A stretch of DNA of 10,771 nt from Syntrophaceae bacterium UBA6252. Its GTDB lineage: Bacteria; Desulfobacterota; Syntrophia; Syntrophales; UBA6807. The position numbers and the translations under genes were made by a program. A model generated the notes under the pieces. The model did no database searches. It saw only the letters and a list, made by a program, of their open reading frames with translations, and was not told the DNA's origin. Shown one piece after another: positions 1 to 6,592 of the stretch (its first letter is position 1; the number at the start of each line of letters is the position of its first letter). The DNA lies in the NCBI GenBank assembly GCA_002441265.1, contig DJVQ01000050.1, positions 22,989-33,759 of the forward strand. Direction: 5' to 3'.

Positions 1-7
1 ATTTGGC

Positions 8-24
8 CTTTTTACGACTTCATC
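8..24 (+). repeat. Copy of an intergenic repeat (CTTTTTACGA-type box), cut by the window edge
   Basis: The 17 bases CTTTTTACGACTTCATC match 13 of 17 positions of the minus-strand box at 8019-8035. The bases that follow also resemble each other once small gaps are allowed (AGCTTTGAGCCG here, AGACTTTGCATGAGACCG there). Two copies in non-coding DNA of one window suggest a dispersed genomic repeat. The hairpin half that accompanies the other copy would lie just outside the left edge. A function cannot be read from the sequence. Confidence 0.45.
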
Positions 25-96
25 AGCTTTGAGCCGCCTTGCCGCCACCCGAAGCAAGTGCGCGTAACGCACGCACCGTGCTAATTTCGCATAAAT

Positions 97-292
97 CAGG
101 ATATTCCCAATATGTACCAGATTATCAAATAGATATAGGTTTATTCCGTGCGATATTCGCCCATATAATCCAAAACAGGGCTTCCATCCTTCCGGGAATT
201 CCGGCCCAACGGGGATCGGGCGCCGCCATGCCTCCCGAAATATCCTCGTATCTAAGCGATATTCCTTCGCAATAAATTAATACGAATATTTT
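97..292. other. AT-rich stretch with repeated GATATT-like boxes upstream of the sigma54 promoter
   Basis: Boxes related to CGATATTC occur at 99-108 (GGATATTCCC), 151-160 (CGATATTCGC), 236-245 (inverted, CGAAATATCC), 256-265 (GCGATATTCC) and loosely at 283-290 (CGAATATT). Their centres lie about 50 to 235 bases upstream of the predicted sigma54 start near 338. That is the range in which enhancer-binding proteins of the NtrC type usually bind. A separate dyad, GTGCG-N5-CGCAC, lies at 58-72. The repeats are visible in the sequence; an enhancer role is inference. No credible coding sequence is seen here. Confidence 0.3.
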
Positions 293-311
293 TCCAAATC
301 GCACCGCCATC

Positions 312-327
312 TGGCACCCCTTTTGCT
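312..327 (+). promoter_or_regulatory. Predicted sigma54 (RpoN) -24/-12 promoter
   Basis: TGGCAC at 312-317 is followed after 5 bases by TTGCT at 323-327. The invariant GG (313-314) and GC (325-326) are 12 bases apart, as sigma54 requires. Only the base after TGGCAC differs from the consensus TGGCACG-N4-TTGCW (C in place of G). Transcription would start near 338 and run rightward, away from the window's left edge and towards the 3' end of the convergent ychF. No supported protein gene follows on this strand, so the likely product is a non-coding RNA. Confidence 0.6.
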
Positions 328-601
328 AAATAAGAGAGCAAAGAGACGAGATACAAAAAGACACTCCATTGAATGAAACACGGGAAGAAGGAAACGGGCG
401 TTAAAGAAGAGGAGCGATACAAGAATCAGGGAAACAGTTTTTTTCTTCCAGGAAAGAAAAACGGAGAGACGGAAAAGAGAGGAGCGAACACGACAGGGAA
501 CGGAGACAAGAAAAAAGGAAACTTGAGCGATTTTTTCTTCCTTTCCGATTATCCCTGGGACGATGAGTGAGAGGCCAAAAAGGCCGGACATAGTTGCCTA
601 A

Positions 602-639
602 CGGTGGGTGGTTTTATGTTCCCTCCTTTCCACCCACCG
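602..639 (+). other. 10-bp perfect inverted repeat (hairpin) with an 18-base loop
   Basis: CGGTGGGTGG (602-611) pairs exactly with CCACCCACCG (630-639). On the plus strand the loop contains CCCTCC, an anti-Shine-Dalgarno-like sequence. On the minus strand it contains AAAGGAGGGAAC, a Shine-Dalgarno-like sequence. Neither strand has a T tract after the stem, so it is not a standard intrinsic terminator. It lies inside the candidate non-coding RNA and could be one of its structural domains. Confidence 0.5.
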
Positions 640-697
640 GCCCCCTATAAAGGCGGACTGGCGGAGCAGATGTCAAGGCTCTGACGGTCGCCGAAAG

Positions 698-733
698 AAA
701 ACGGTGGCGGAAATCCCGCCACCGATTTTTTTT
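698..733. terminator. Intrinsic terminator, probably bidirectional
   Basis: CGGTGGCGG (702-710) pairs perfectly with CCGCCACCG (716-724) around a 5-base loop. On the plus strand the stem is followed by A and then eight T residues (726-733), an excellent terminator for rightward transcription from the sigma54 promoter. On the minus strand the stem is followed by TTTTCTTTC, so it can also end the ychF message about 165 bases after that gene's stop codon. The better T tract is on the plus strand. Confidence 0.75.
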
Positions 734-891
734 GCCCGAAAAGCCGATACGGCCACACCGCCGTGAAATGACAAATCTGTAATCCGCGGGAAATTTTTGA
801 AAATTCCTCTTCCGGGAAGCATGCGTCGGCATGGATCCGCCGCGGCGCCGGCGGCAGAGGCGTCGAAGGATACGGACCCCTTCCGGAGTCG

Positions 892-1986
892 TCACACGTT
901 GAAACGGAAATAGACGATATCCCCGTCCTGGAGCACGTACTCCCTGCCCTCGGAACGGATCAGCCCCTTCTCTTTCGCGGCGGCAAGGCTCCCCGAGGAA
1001 CGGAAATCCTCGAAGGCCGCCACCTCGGCGCGGATAAAACCCTTCTCCATGTCGGTGTGTATCTTCCCCGCCGCTTCGGGGGCCTTCGTGCCTCTCCGGA
1101 CGGTCCATGCCCGAAGCTCCGGCCCCGCCGTCGTGTAAAAAGTGATCAGGTCCAGAAGACGGTATCCCGCGTGGATGAGATGTTCGAGTCCCGATTCCTT
1201 GAGGCCCAGATCGGCAAGGAATTCCGCCCTCTCCTCTTCCTCCAGCAGGGCGATTTCCGACTCCAGGTCCCCGCAGATGGGCACAACTTCCGATCCTTCC
1301 TTACCGGCGACGTCCTCCAGGCGCTCCACATACGCCTTTTTCCCCTTGAGGACCTCCTCGCTCACGTTCGCCACATAGAGAACCTTCTTGTCCGTAAGGA
1401 GGTGCAGATCGTCGATGATTTCCTTTTCCGCCGCGTCGAAGGACAGGTTCCGGACGGGGGTGCCTTTTCCCAGGGCGTCCCGTAGCCTTCCGCACAGGGC
1501 GATTTCCTTCTGTTTTCCCTTGTCCCCCGTCTTCGAGAGCCGCTCCGCCCGCTCGATGCGCCGCTCCACCGTCTCAAGGTCCGCCAGGGCCATCTCCGTG
1601 TTGATGATTTCCGCGTCCCGGACAGGGTCCACGGGGCCGTAGATGTGGACAACGTCGGGATTGTCGAAGCAGCGGACGATATGGACGACCGCCTCCACGT
1701 CACGGATATGCCCGAGAAACTTGTTGCCCAGGCCCTCCCCGCGGCTCGCGCCCTGGACGAGACCGGCGATGTCGAGGAATTCCATGACCGTGTACGTCGT
1801 TTTGGGAGGTTTCAGGATCGAGGAGATGTAGTCCAGCCGCCGGTCCGGCACGCGGACGACACCGACGTTCGGATCGATGGTGCAGAAGGGATAGTTGGCC
1901 ACGGCGGCGCCCGCCGCGGTAAGGGCATTGAATATCGTGGATTTCCCCACATTCGGAAGGCCGATGATGCCGCATCGAAATCCCAC
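892..1986 (-). CDS. ychF: Redox-regulated ATPase YchF (Obg-family, OLA1-type)
   Basis: The 364-residue product matches the usual YchF length of about 363. It is a P-loop NTPase of the TRAFAC class, Obg family, that associates with the ribosome and prefers ATP to GTP. Visible motifs are the P-loop GLPNVGKS (9-16), the G3 region DIAGLVQGASRGEG (72-85), and NVSE (207-210) where GTPases have NKxD, which is the change linked to ATP specificity. A helical insertion lies at about 135-215, followed by a C-terminal TGS-like domain with HTDMEKGFIRAEV (310-322) and the typical ending FRFNV. Translation starts at GTG, chosen because GGAG lies 8 bases upstream and the N-terminus MGFRCGIIGLPNVGKS fits the family. 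It has its own promoter and ends before a terminator at about 700, so it seems to be its own unit after hppA. Confidence 0.97.
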   Translation of the reverse strand: MGFRCGIIGLPNVGKSTIFNALTAAGAAVANYPFCTIDPNVGVVRVPDRRLDYISSILKPPKTTYTVMEFLDIAGLVQGASRGEGLGNKFLGHIRDVEAVVHIVRCFDNPDVVHIYGPVDPVRDAEIINTEMALADLETVERRIERAERLSKTGDKGKQKEIALCGRLRDALGKGTPVRNLSFDAAEKEIIDDLHLLTDKKVLYVANVSEEVLKGKKAYVERLEDVAGKEGSEVVPICGDLESEIALLEEEERAEFLADLGLKESGLEHLIHAGYRLLDLITFYTTAGPELRAWTVRRGTKAPEAAGKIHTDMEKGFIRAEVAAFEDFRSSGSLAAAKEKGLIRSEGREYVLQDGDIVYFRFNV

Positions 1987-2046
1987 GTCCGTTCTCCTTC
2001 CCGCGGCGTTCCTGAACCGTGTCGGCCCTTCGCGCCCGCGAATTTT

Positions 2047-2076
2047 CTAATAAGACGGTTTCCCCCGCCCTGTCAA
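2047..2076 (-). promoter_or_regulatory. Sigma70-type promoter for ychF
   Basis: Reading the minus strand, TTGACA (2071-2076, a perfect -35) is followed after 18 bases by TATTAG (2047-2052, 4 of 6 matches to TATAAT). The start would lie near 2040, giving a leader of about 55 bases before the GTG at 1986. The promoter lies between the hppA terminator and ychF, which supports independent transcription. A 6-bp hairpin (CCGGGG-CTGAAA-CCCCGG, 2135-2152) sits upstream of the -35 element; its role is unknown. Confidence 0.55.
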
Positions 2077-2186
2077 GTCCCGGGAGAAGGCGTCCGGGAA
2101 TCCGGTAGTCCGCGAAACGGGACAAACACGGCCCCCGGGGCTGAAACCCCGGACTGCAGGACCGAGGAAATCCCATGGACCACACG

Positions 2187-2220
2187 AAAAAAAAGGCGGC
2201 CCCTTCCGGGACCGCCCTTT
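2187..2220 (-). terminator. Intrinsic terminator after hppA
   Basis: On the minus strand GGCGGTCCC pairs with GGGGCCGCC around the tetraloop GGAA, with one G-U pair. The stem extends outward through A-T and G-T pairs and runs into eight T residues (2187-2194). It begins 26 bases after the hppA stop codon. The G-U pair becomes a C-A mismatch on the plus strand, so the structure favours leftward transcripts. It marks the end of the long operon. Confidence 0.85.
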
Positions 2221-2246
2221 CCTTGCATCTGTTACCGCCTCATGCT

Positions 2247-4301
2247 CTAGCCGTAGATCATCCTGAAGACGGTGATGATGGCCGGCGTCGTCACGAGGGA
2301 AACGACGGACATGAGCTTGATGAGGATGTTCATCGAGGGACCGCTGGTGTCCTTGAAGGGGTCGCCGACGGTGTCGCCGATGACGGCGGCCTTGTGGGCG
2401 GCGGAACCCTTCCCGCCGAAGTTGCCCCTCTCGATGTACTTCTTCCCGTTGTCCCAGGCACCGCCGGCGTTGGCCATGAGAAGACCGATCACCACACCCG
2501 TCAGGGTGGCGCCGCCGAGGAATCCGCCAAGGGCCGCGGGGCCGATGAACATGCCGACGATGACCGGCGCGGCGACCGCCGACACGCCCGGAAGAATCAT
2601 CCGCTTCAGGGCCGCCGTCGTGGCGATGTCAACGCAACGGTTCGTGTCGGGGGGAGTGGTCCCTTCCATGATTCCCGGGATCTCCCTGAACTGCCTGCGG
2701 ATTTCATTCACCATGTCGAAGGCCGCATCGCCCACCGCCGTCATGGTCAGGGCCGCGACGAGGCAGGGGAAGAGACCGCCGAGGAAGACGCCGGTGATGA
2801 CGTGGGCTTCCGTGAGGTCAAGGATAAAGTTCTCGAAGCCGGGATAGGTTTTCACCGTCGCCGTGAAGGCGGCGAACATGGCCAGCGCCGTCAGGGCGGC
2901 GGAGCCGATGGCGAAGCCCTTCCCGATGGCCGCCGTCGTGTTCCCCACGGCATCCAGACCGTCGGTGATTTCCCGGGTCTGGGGCGGCATATGGGCCTGT
3001 TCCGCGATCCCGCCCGCGTTGTCCGCGATGGGACCGTAGCTGTCCACCGACATGGTCATGCCGACCGTGCCGAGCATGCCGACGCCGGCGATGGCGATCC
3101 CATAGAGACCGGCGCAGACAAAAGCGATCCAGATGGAAATGGCGATGAAGAAGACCGGGAGGACGACGCTCTCGAGGCCCACGGCGAACCCGGCGATGAT
3201 GTTCGTGGCCGGACCGGTCTGGGAGGCTTCGGCGATCCGGATGACAGGCTTATGGGCCGTGTAGTACTCGGTGATCCCGCCGATGAGCATCCCGCAGATG
3301 ATGCCGAGAATGACCGCCCAGAAGGGACCGAGCTTGCTCACCATGCCGATGCTCTTCAGGTACTCGGGGGTCATGTTGGCCGTCGCGTATTTCACGACGA
3401 AGAAGGAAGCGATGATGAAGAGAATGCCAGCAATGTAGAGGGAGTTGCTGAGGGCCGCCTGCGGGGACAGGTTCTTCAGGAAGTTGAAGAGACCGATGCC
3501 GATCATGGAGGCGACGAGACCGACCATGATGAACATCATGGGAAGGCTCATCCAGACCATGCTGTGCTCGCCCATGGTGACGCCGATGGCGATAGCGGCG
3601 ACCACGGAACCGCAATAGGACTCGTAAAGGTCGGCGCCCATGCCGGCGATGTCGCCCACGTTGTCACCGACGTTGTCCGCCGTAACGCCCGGGTTCCGGG
3701 GGTCGTCTTCGGGAATCCCCGCTTCGACCTTTCCCACCAGGTCCGATCCCACGTCCGCGGTCTTCGTGAAGATTCCGCCGCCGACACGGGCAAAGAGGGC
3801 GATGGACGATGCGCCCATGGCAAACCCGTTGATGACGCTCGGGTTCTTACCGGAGAAGTAATAGAAGAAGATTCCGAGGCCCAAAAGCCCGAGGCTCGCC
3901 ACGGCAAGACCCATGACCGATCCGCCGTAGAAGGCCACCGTCAGGGCTCGGCCCTGGCCGTAGGTCTTCGCCGCTTCTGCGGTTCTCGCATTGGACTTCG
4001 TCGCCGCCTGCATCCCGAACACACCGGCGAGCAGGGAGCCGCAGGCGCCGGCCAGGAAGGCGATGGAGGTCCAGATCGAACCGAGACCGATGTAAAGGAG
4101 GATGAAGACCACCACGATGAAGATCGAGATGATCTTGTACTCCCGTTTCAGGAACACCATGGCACCGGCGTGAATCCGGTCCATGATCTCCACCATGACT
4201 TCGTTTCCTGGGGAAAAGGACATGACGTACCGGTAAATCAAATACGCAAGTACGAGTCCGATGATGCCAAGCAACCATGAATAATTCACTAATGCACCCA
4301 T
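2247..4301 (-). CDS. hppA: Membrane-bound ion-translocating pyrophosphatase, K+-dependent type
   Basis: The 684-residue product hydrolyses PPi at the cytoplasmic face and pumps H+ or Na+ across the inner membrane. About 16 hydrophobic segments are expected, and many are evident. The catalytic loop runs from D183 (DVGSDLVGK) through EDDPRNPG (198-205) to DNVGDNVGD (209-217). Further acidic sites are NAGGAWDN (611-618) and GDTVGDPFKDT (642-652). GNTTAAIGKG (453-462) has Ala457 and Gly460, where K+-independent enzymes carry Lys and Thr, so K+ stimulation is predicted. I cannot decide between H+ and Na+ from this reading. ATG 4301 is preceded by GGAGG only 2 bases away and by a second AAGGAGG further upstream. 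The gene starts 24 bases after pth and ends in a strong terminator. In a syntroph it would recover energy from PPi made by acyl-CoA ligases (inference). Confidence 0.97.
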   Translation of the reverse strand: MGALVNYSWLLGIIGLVLAYLIYRYVMSFSPGNEVMVEIMDRIHAGAMVFLKREYKIISIFIVVVFILLYIGLGSIWTSIAFLAGACGSLLAGVFGMQAATKSNARTAEAAKTYGQGRALTVAFYGGSVMGLAVASLGLLGLGIFFYYFSGKNPSVINGFAMGASSIALFARVGGGIFTKTADVGSDLVGKVEAGIPEDDPRNPGVTADNVGDNVGDIAGMGADLYESYCGSVVAAIAIGVTMGEHSMVWMSLPMMFIMVGLVASMIGIGLFNFLKNLSPQAALSNSLYIAGILFIIASFFVVKYATANMTPEYLKSIGMVSKLGPFWAVILGIICGMLIGGITEYYTAHKPVIRIAEASQTGPATNIIAGFAVGLESVVLPVFFIAISIWIAFVCAGLYGIAIAGVGMLGTVGMTMSVDSYGPIADNAGGIAEQAHMPPQTREITDGLDAVGNTTAAIGKGFAIGSAALTALAMFAAFTATVKTYPGFENFILDLTEAHVITGVFLGGLFPCLVAALTMTAVGDAAFDMVNEIRRQFREIPGIMEGTTPPDTNRCVDIATTAALKRMILPGVSAVAAPVIVGMFIGPAALGGFLGGATLTGVVIGLLMANAGGAWDNGKKYIERGNFGGKGSAAHKAAVIGDTVGDPFKDTSGPSMNILIKLMSVVSLVTTPAIITVFRMIYG

Positions 4302-4320
4302 AACCTCCGCCTGTACCTCC
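4302..4320 (-). promoter_or_regulatory. Tandem Shine-Dalgarno sequences before hppA
   Basis: On the minus strand two GGAGG cores lie between the pth stop and the hppA ATG. The upstream one is part of AAGGAGG; the other is separated from the ATG by only two bases. The first is further from the start than the usual 5-9 bases and the second is closer. There is no ATG, GTG or TTG in the hppA frame between them, so the start is not in doubt. They may act as a standby and a final ribosome site. Confidence 0.4.
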
Positions 4321-4325
4321 TTAAC

Positions 4326-4946
4326 TTAAATTTTTTGTGGCCTTACGTTCACCCTGTTCATCGCCCGCCCGGGACCGGATGAGATCACTTCCCTCACCGC
4401 GCCGGCCGCTCTTTCCGCCGCCGATGCCGCCACGGGCATCTCCTCCTCGGAAAAGCGCTCAAGCACGTACCGCTCCACGGCCGTTGGACCGTCCGGCCGT
4501 CCGATCCCGATGCGGACCCTTACAAAATCGGCATGTCCTGTCTCCCGGACGATGGAATCGAGGCCCTTGTGACCGGCCGTTCCGCCACCCGATTTGACCC
4601 GCACATCCCCCGGGGGCAGATCGAGGTCGTCGTGGACGACGATCACCCGCTCCATGTCCAGTCGGTAGAAATGAACGAACCGGACTACGGCGATCCCGCT
4701 CCGGTTCATATAGGTTTCCGGCTTCACCAGGAGAACCCCGCAACCGGAAAGCATCCCTCTACCCACCCGGGCGTCGAACTTTTTCTGAGAGAACGAGATG
4801 TCCTCCTCCCTGCCGAGGACATCCAGGGTCATGTAGCCCATGTTGTGCCGGGTCCGGGCATAACCGTCTCCGGGATTCCCGAGCCCGAATATCGCCCAGT
4901 CGACAGGGGCCTCCTTATCTCTTTTTTTCCAGATCCATGAAAACAC
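4326..4946 (-). CDS. pth: Peptidyl-tRNA hydrolase
   Basis: Pth cleaves the ester bond of peptidyl-tRNAs released early from ribosomes, recycling tRNA in the cytoplasm. The product of 206 residues shows the family signature GLGNPGDGYARTRHN (21-35) with the catalytic His34 and substrate-contacting Asn24. It also shows ETYMNRSG (77-84) with Asn81, VVHDDLDLP (103-111) with Asp106, and GGGTAGHKGL (120-129) with His126. The start used here is GTG 4946, the only canonical start in frame between the upstream stop codon (4953-4955) and the signature. It gives about 15 residues more than E. coli Pth and has no clear Shine-Dalgarno sequence. A strong AAGGAGG instead lies inside the gene at 4910-4916, just before a GTC codon where the family N-terminus normally begins. 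It follows rplY by 24 bases and precedes hppA by 24. Confidence 0.95.
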   Translation of the reverse strand: MFSWIWKKRDKEAPVDWAIFGLGNPGDGYARTRHNMGYMTLDVLGREEDISFSQKKFDARVGRGMLSGCGVLLVKPETYMNRSGIAVVRFVHFYRLDMERVIVVHDDLDLPPGDVRVKSGGGTAGHKGLDSIVRETGHADFVRVRIGIGRPDGPTAVERYVLERFSEEEMPVAASAAERAAGAVREVISSGPGRAMNRVNVRPQKI

Positions 4947-4970
4947 GAAGGGTTACAAAGACCGCCGGAT

Positions 4971-5621
4971 TTACGCTTCCCCGGCCGTCGCTCCTTCCGC
5001 CGGGGCGGCTTCCGCCGCCTCCTCCGCCGGGCCCTGCTCCAGCACCTGGGCGCTTGCCCGGGTGACGGCAATATGGACGATCACGACATCGCCGTGATCC
5101 ACCAGGCGAACCCCTTCGGGAACGGATAATTCCTTCACTCTCAGGCTGTCTCCCACACTGAGGTCGGAAATATCGAGTTCGATCGCCTCGGGGAGTTTCC
5201 CGGGAAGACCCGCCACTCTGAGTTCCCGCCTCATGTGCTGGACATCTCCTCCCAGTTCCTGGCCCTTGGCACGTCCTTTCAGGATGATGGGAACCTCGAG
5301 GGTCAGCTCCCGATCCATCCGGATTTCATAAAAATCCGCATGGTCGAGCCGTTTTTTCACCGTATTGACCTGAACGTCCTTGAGCACGGAGAGCCGTTCC
5401 ATCGCCCCGCCGTCCCCCTGGATTGCAAGACGGACAAAGACTCCCTCTTTTCTTTCCTTTTTCATGATTTCCAGGAGTTCTTCGGAACCGACGGCGATCA
5501 TGACCGGCTCCTGCCTGGACCCGTACAGGATGGCCGGAACGAATCCCCTGGCCCTCAATCTCCGGGAAGGTCCCTTTTTCGTGGCATTCCGGACCTCCGC
5601 TTTCAAAGTCACTGTTTCCAT
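4971..5621 (-). CDS. rplY: Large-subunit ribosomal protein bL25, CTC/TL5 form
   Basis: bL25 binds 5S rRNA in the central protuberance of the 50S subunit; the longer CTC form is also known as a general stress protein. The 216-residue product has the N-terminal 5S-binding domain (about 1-100, with KGPSRRLRARGFVPAILYG at 16-34 and KDVQVNTVKKRLDHADFYE at 81-99). The C-terminal TL5-type domain follows (about 104-188), and then a 22-residue Ala/Glu-rich tail. The tail is low-complexity, as is common in this family. ATG 5621 is preceded by TAGGAG, in which the TAG is also the prs stop codon, so translation is likely coupled to prs. The order prs-rplY-pth is a widely conserved block. Confidence 0.95.
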   Translation of the reverse strand: METVTLKAEVRNATKKGPSRRLRARGFVPAILYGSRQEPVMIAVGSEELLEIMKKERKEGVFVRLAIQGDGGAMERLSVLKDVQVNTVKKRLDHADFYEIRMDRELTLEVPIILKGRAKGQELGGDVQHMRRELRVAGLPGKLPEAIELDISDLSVGDSLRVKELSVPEGVRLVDHGDVVIVHIAVTRASAQVLEQGPAEEAAEAAPAEGATAGEA

Positions 5622-5630
5622 GAACCGCTC

Positions 5631-6572
5631 CTATATAAAGAGTGAACTGACCGATTCGTTGTAATAGATCCTCCGGATCGCCTCGCTCAGCAGACCCGCA
5701 ATCGTGAGGATCCTGATCCGGTCGCAGGACATCGAATCTCCTCGAAGGGGGATCGTATCCGTGGCGATGATCTCTTTCAGGTTGGATGCCATGATCCTGG
5801 CGATGGCGGGTCCGGAGAGAACCGGATGGGTGCAGCATGCCGAAACCTCCACGGCCCCGTTGTCCAGAAGGGCCTGGGCCGCCTGGACGACCGTTCCCGC
5901 CGTGTCGATCATGTCGTCGAGGATGATGGCCTTCTTTCCCCTCACGTCTCCGATGACGTTCATCACCTGGGACTCGTTCGGGGCGTCCCGGCGCTTGTCG
6001 ATGATGGCAAGCGCGGCGCCGAGGCGCATGGCGAATGCCCTGGCACGCACCACGCCCCCCGTGTCGGGGGAGACGATGACCAGATTGTCCTGGTAATTCC
6101 TCCGTATGTGGTCCACGAGGACCGACGTGGCATAGAGGTTGTCCACGGGGATGTTGAAAAAACCCTGGATCTGGCCGGCGTGGAGATCCATGGCGAGAAT
6201 CCGGCTCGCCCCCGCCTGCGTGAGGAGGTCGGCCACCAGTTTCGCCGTGATGGGCGCCCGGGGGGAGGCCTTCCGGTCCTGGCGGGCATACCCGTAATAG
6301 GGGATCACCGCGGTCACCCGGTCCGCCGACGCCCGTTTCATGGCGTCGATCAGGATCAAAAGCTCCATGATGCTGACATTGACGGGAGGACAGGTGGACT
6401 GGATGATGAAAACGTCCATCCCCCTCACGTTTTCATCGATTTCAACCCGGGTTTCGCCGTCGCTGAAGGTGGATACGTTGGCCTTCCCGAGAGCGACGCC
6501 GAGCCGCTCACAGATCCTCCCTGCGAGGGGAAGATTCGCGTTGCCGGAAAATATGCGCATTCTTTCGAGCAT
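5631..6572 (-). CDS. prs: Ribose-phosphate pyrophosphokinase (PRPP synthetase)
   Basis: Prs transfers pyrophosphate from ATP to ribose 5-phosphate, giving the PRPP used for purines, pyrimidines, NAD, histidine and tryptophan. The 313-residue product is class I. It shows the catalytic flexible loop YYGYARQDRK (92-101), the metal/ATP-site motif DLHAGQIQGFF (129-139, His131), the PRPP-binding loop LDDMIDTAGT (218-227) and the classic ending ESVSSLF. ATG 6572 is chosen because an upstream in-frame ATG at 6635 falls inside the tRNA anticodon region and gives no family-like sequence. An AAGG lies about 10 bases before the chosen start. A second ATG four codons later is possible. The gene lies 20 bases after tRNA-Gln and 9 bases before rplY. 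Confidence 0.97.
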   Translation of the reverse strand: MLERMRIFSGNANLPLAGRICERLGVALGKANVSTFSDGETRVEIDENVRGMDVFIIQSTCPPVNVSIMELLILIDAMKRASADRVTAVIPYYGYARQDRKASPRAPITAKLVADLLTQAGASRILAMDLHAGQIQGFFNIPVDNLYATSVLVDHIRRNYQDNLVIVSPDTGGVVRARAFAMRLGAALAIIDKRRDAPNESQVMNVIGDVRGKKAIILDDMIDTAGTVVQAAQALLDNGAVEVSACCTHPVLSGPAIARIMASNLKEIIATDTIPLRGDSMSCDRIRILTIAGLLSEAIRRIYYNESVSSLFI

Positions 6573-6592
6573 GATTCTTTCGCCTTGGATAC

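Larger units (their letters stand above)
338..733 (+). ncRNA. Candidate sigma54-driven, GGA-rich non-coding RNA (hypothesis)
   Basis: The interval is bounded by a sigma54 promoter and by a hairpin followed by eight T residues, giving a predicted transcript of about 395 nt. I count 16 GGA triplets in it, 11 of them between 383 and 519. One (451-453) lies in the loop CCAGGA of an 8-bp hairpin, stem 440-447 with 454-461. A second (517-519) opens the loop of an A/U-rich 9-bp stem, 508-516 with 531-539. Multiple GGA motifs in hairpin loops are the hallmark of CsrB/RsmZ-type RNAs that titrate CsrA/RsmA. The stretch 451-520 is 62/70 purine, so much of the GGA density could be compositional. A 65-codon reading frame starting at 373 is an alternative reading, but it has no Shine-Dalgarno sequence. 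The sequence matches no RNA family that I recognise. Confidence 0.3.

Noticed and set aside
39..275. A 78-codon plus-strand frame in the left intergenic region
   Set aside because: It begins with TTG without a ribosome-binding site, crosses the repeat boxes, and gives no family-like sequence.
373..570. A 65-codon plus-strand frame just after the sigma54 promoter
   Set aside because: There is no Shine-Dalgarno sequence before the ATG, the composition simply reflects purine-rich DNA (Lys, Glu, Gly), and I recognise no family. It remains a weak alternative to the non-coding RNA.
277..591. A 104-codon minus-strand frame coding a hydrophobic product
   Set aside because: It is the complement of the purine-rich tract, which yields Phe, Leu and Ser automatically. 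It has no ribosome-binding site and no recognisable domain.
789..807. AT-rich dyad GGAAATTTTTGAAAATTCC downstream of ychF
   Set aside because: It is an imperfect inverted repeat in a short non-coding gap, with no T tract or neighbouring gene start to give it a role.
2175..4280. A very long plus-strand reading frame (about 700 codons) opposite hppA
   Set aside because: Its product is an Asp/His/Gly/Glu-rich sequence without domains. It mirrors the codon pattern of the hydrophobic, GC-rich hppA, which is itself unmistakable.
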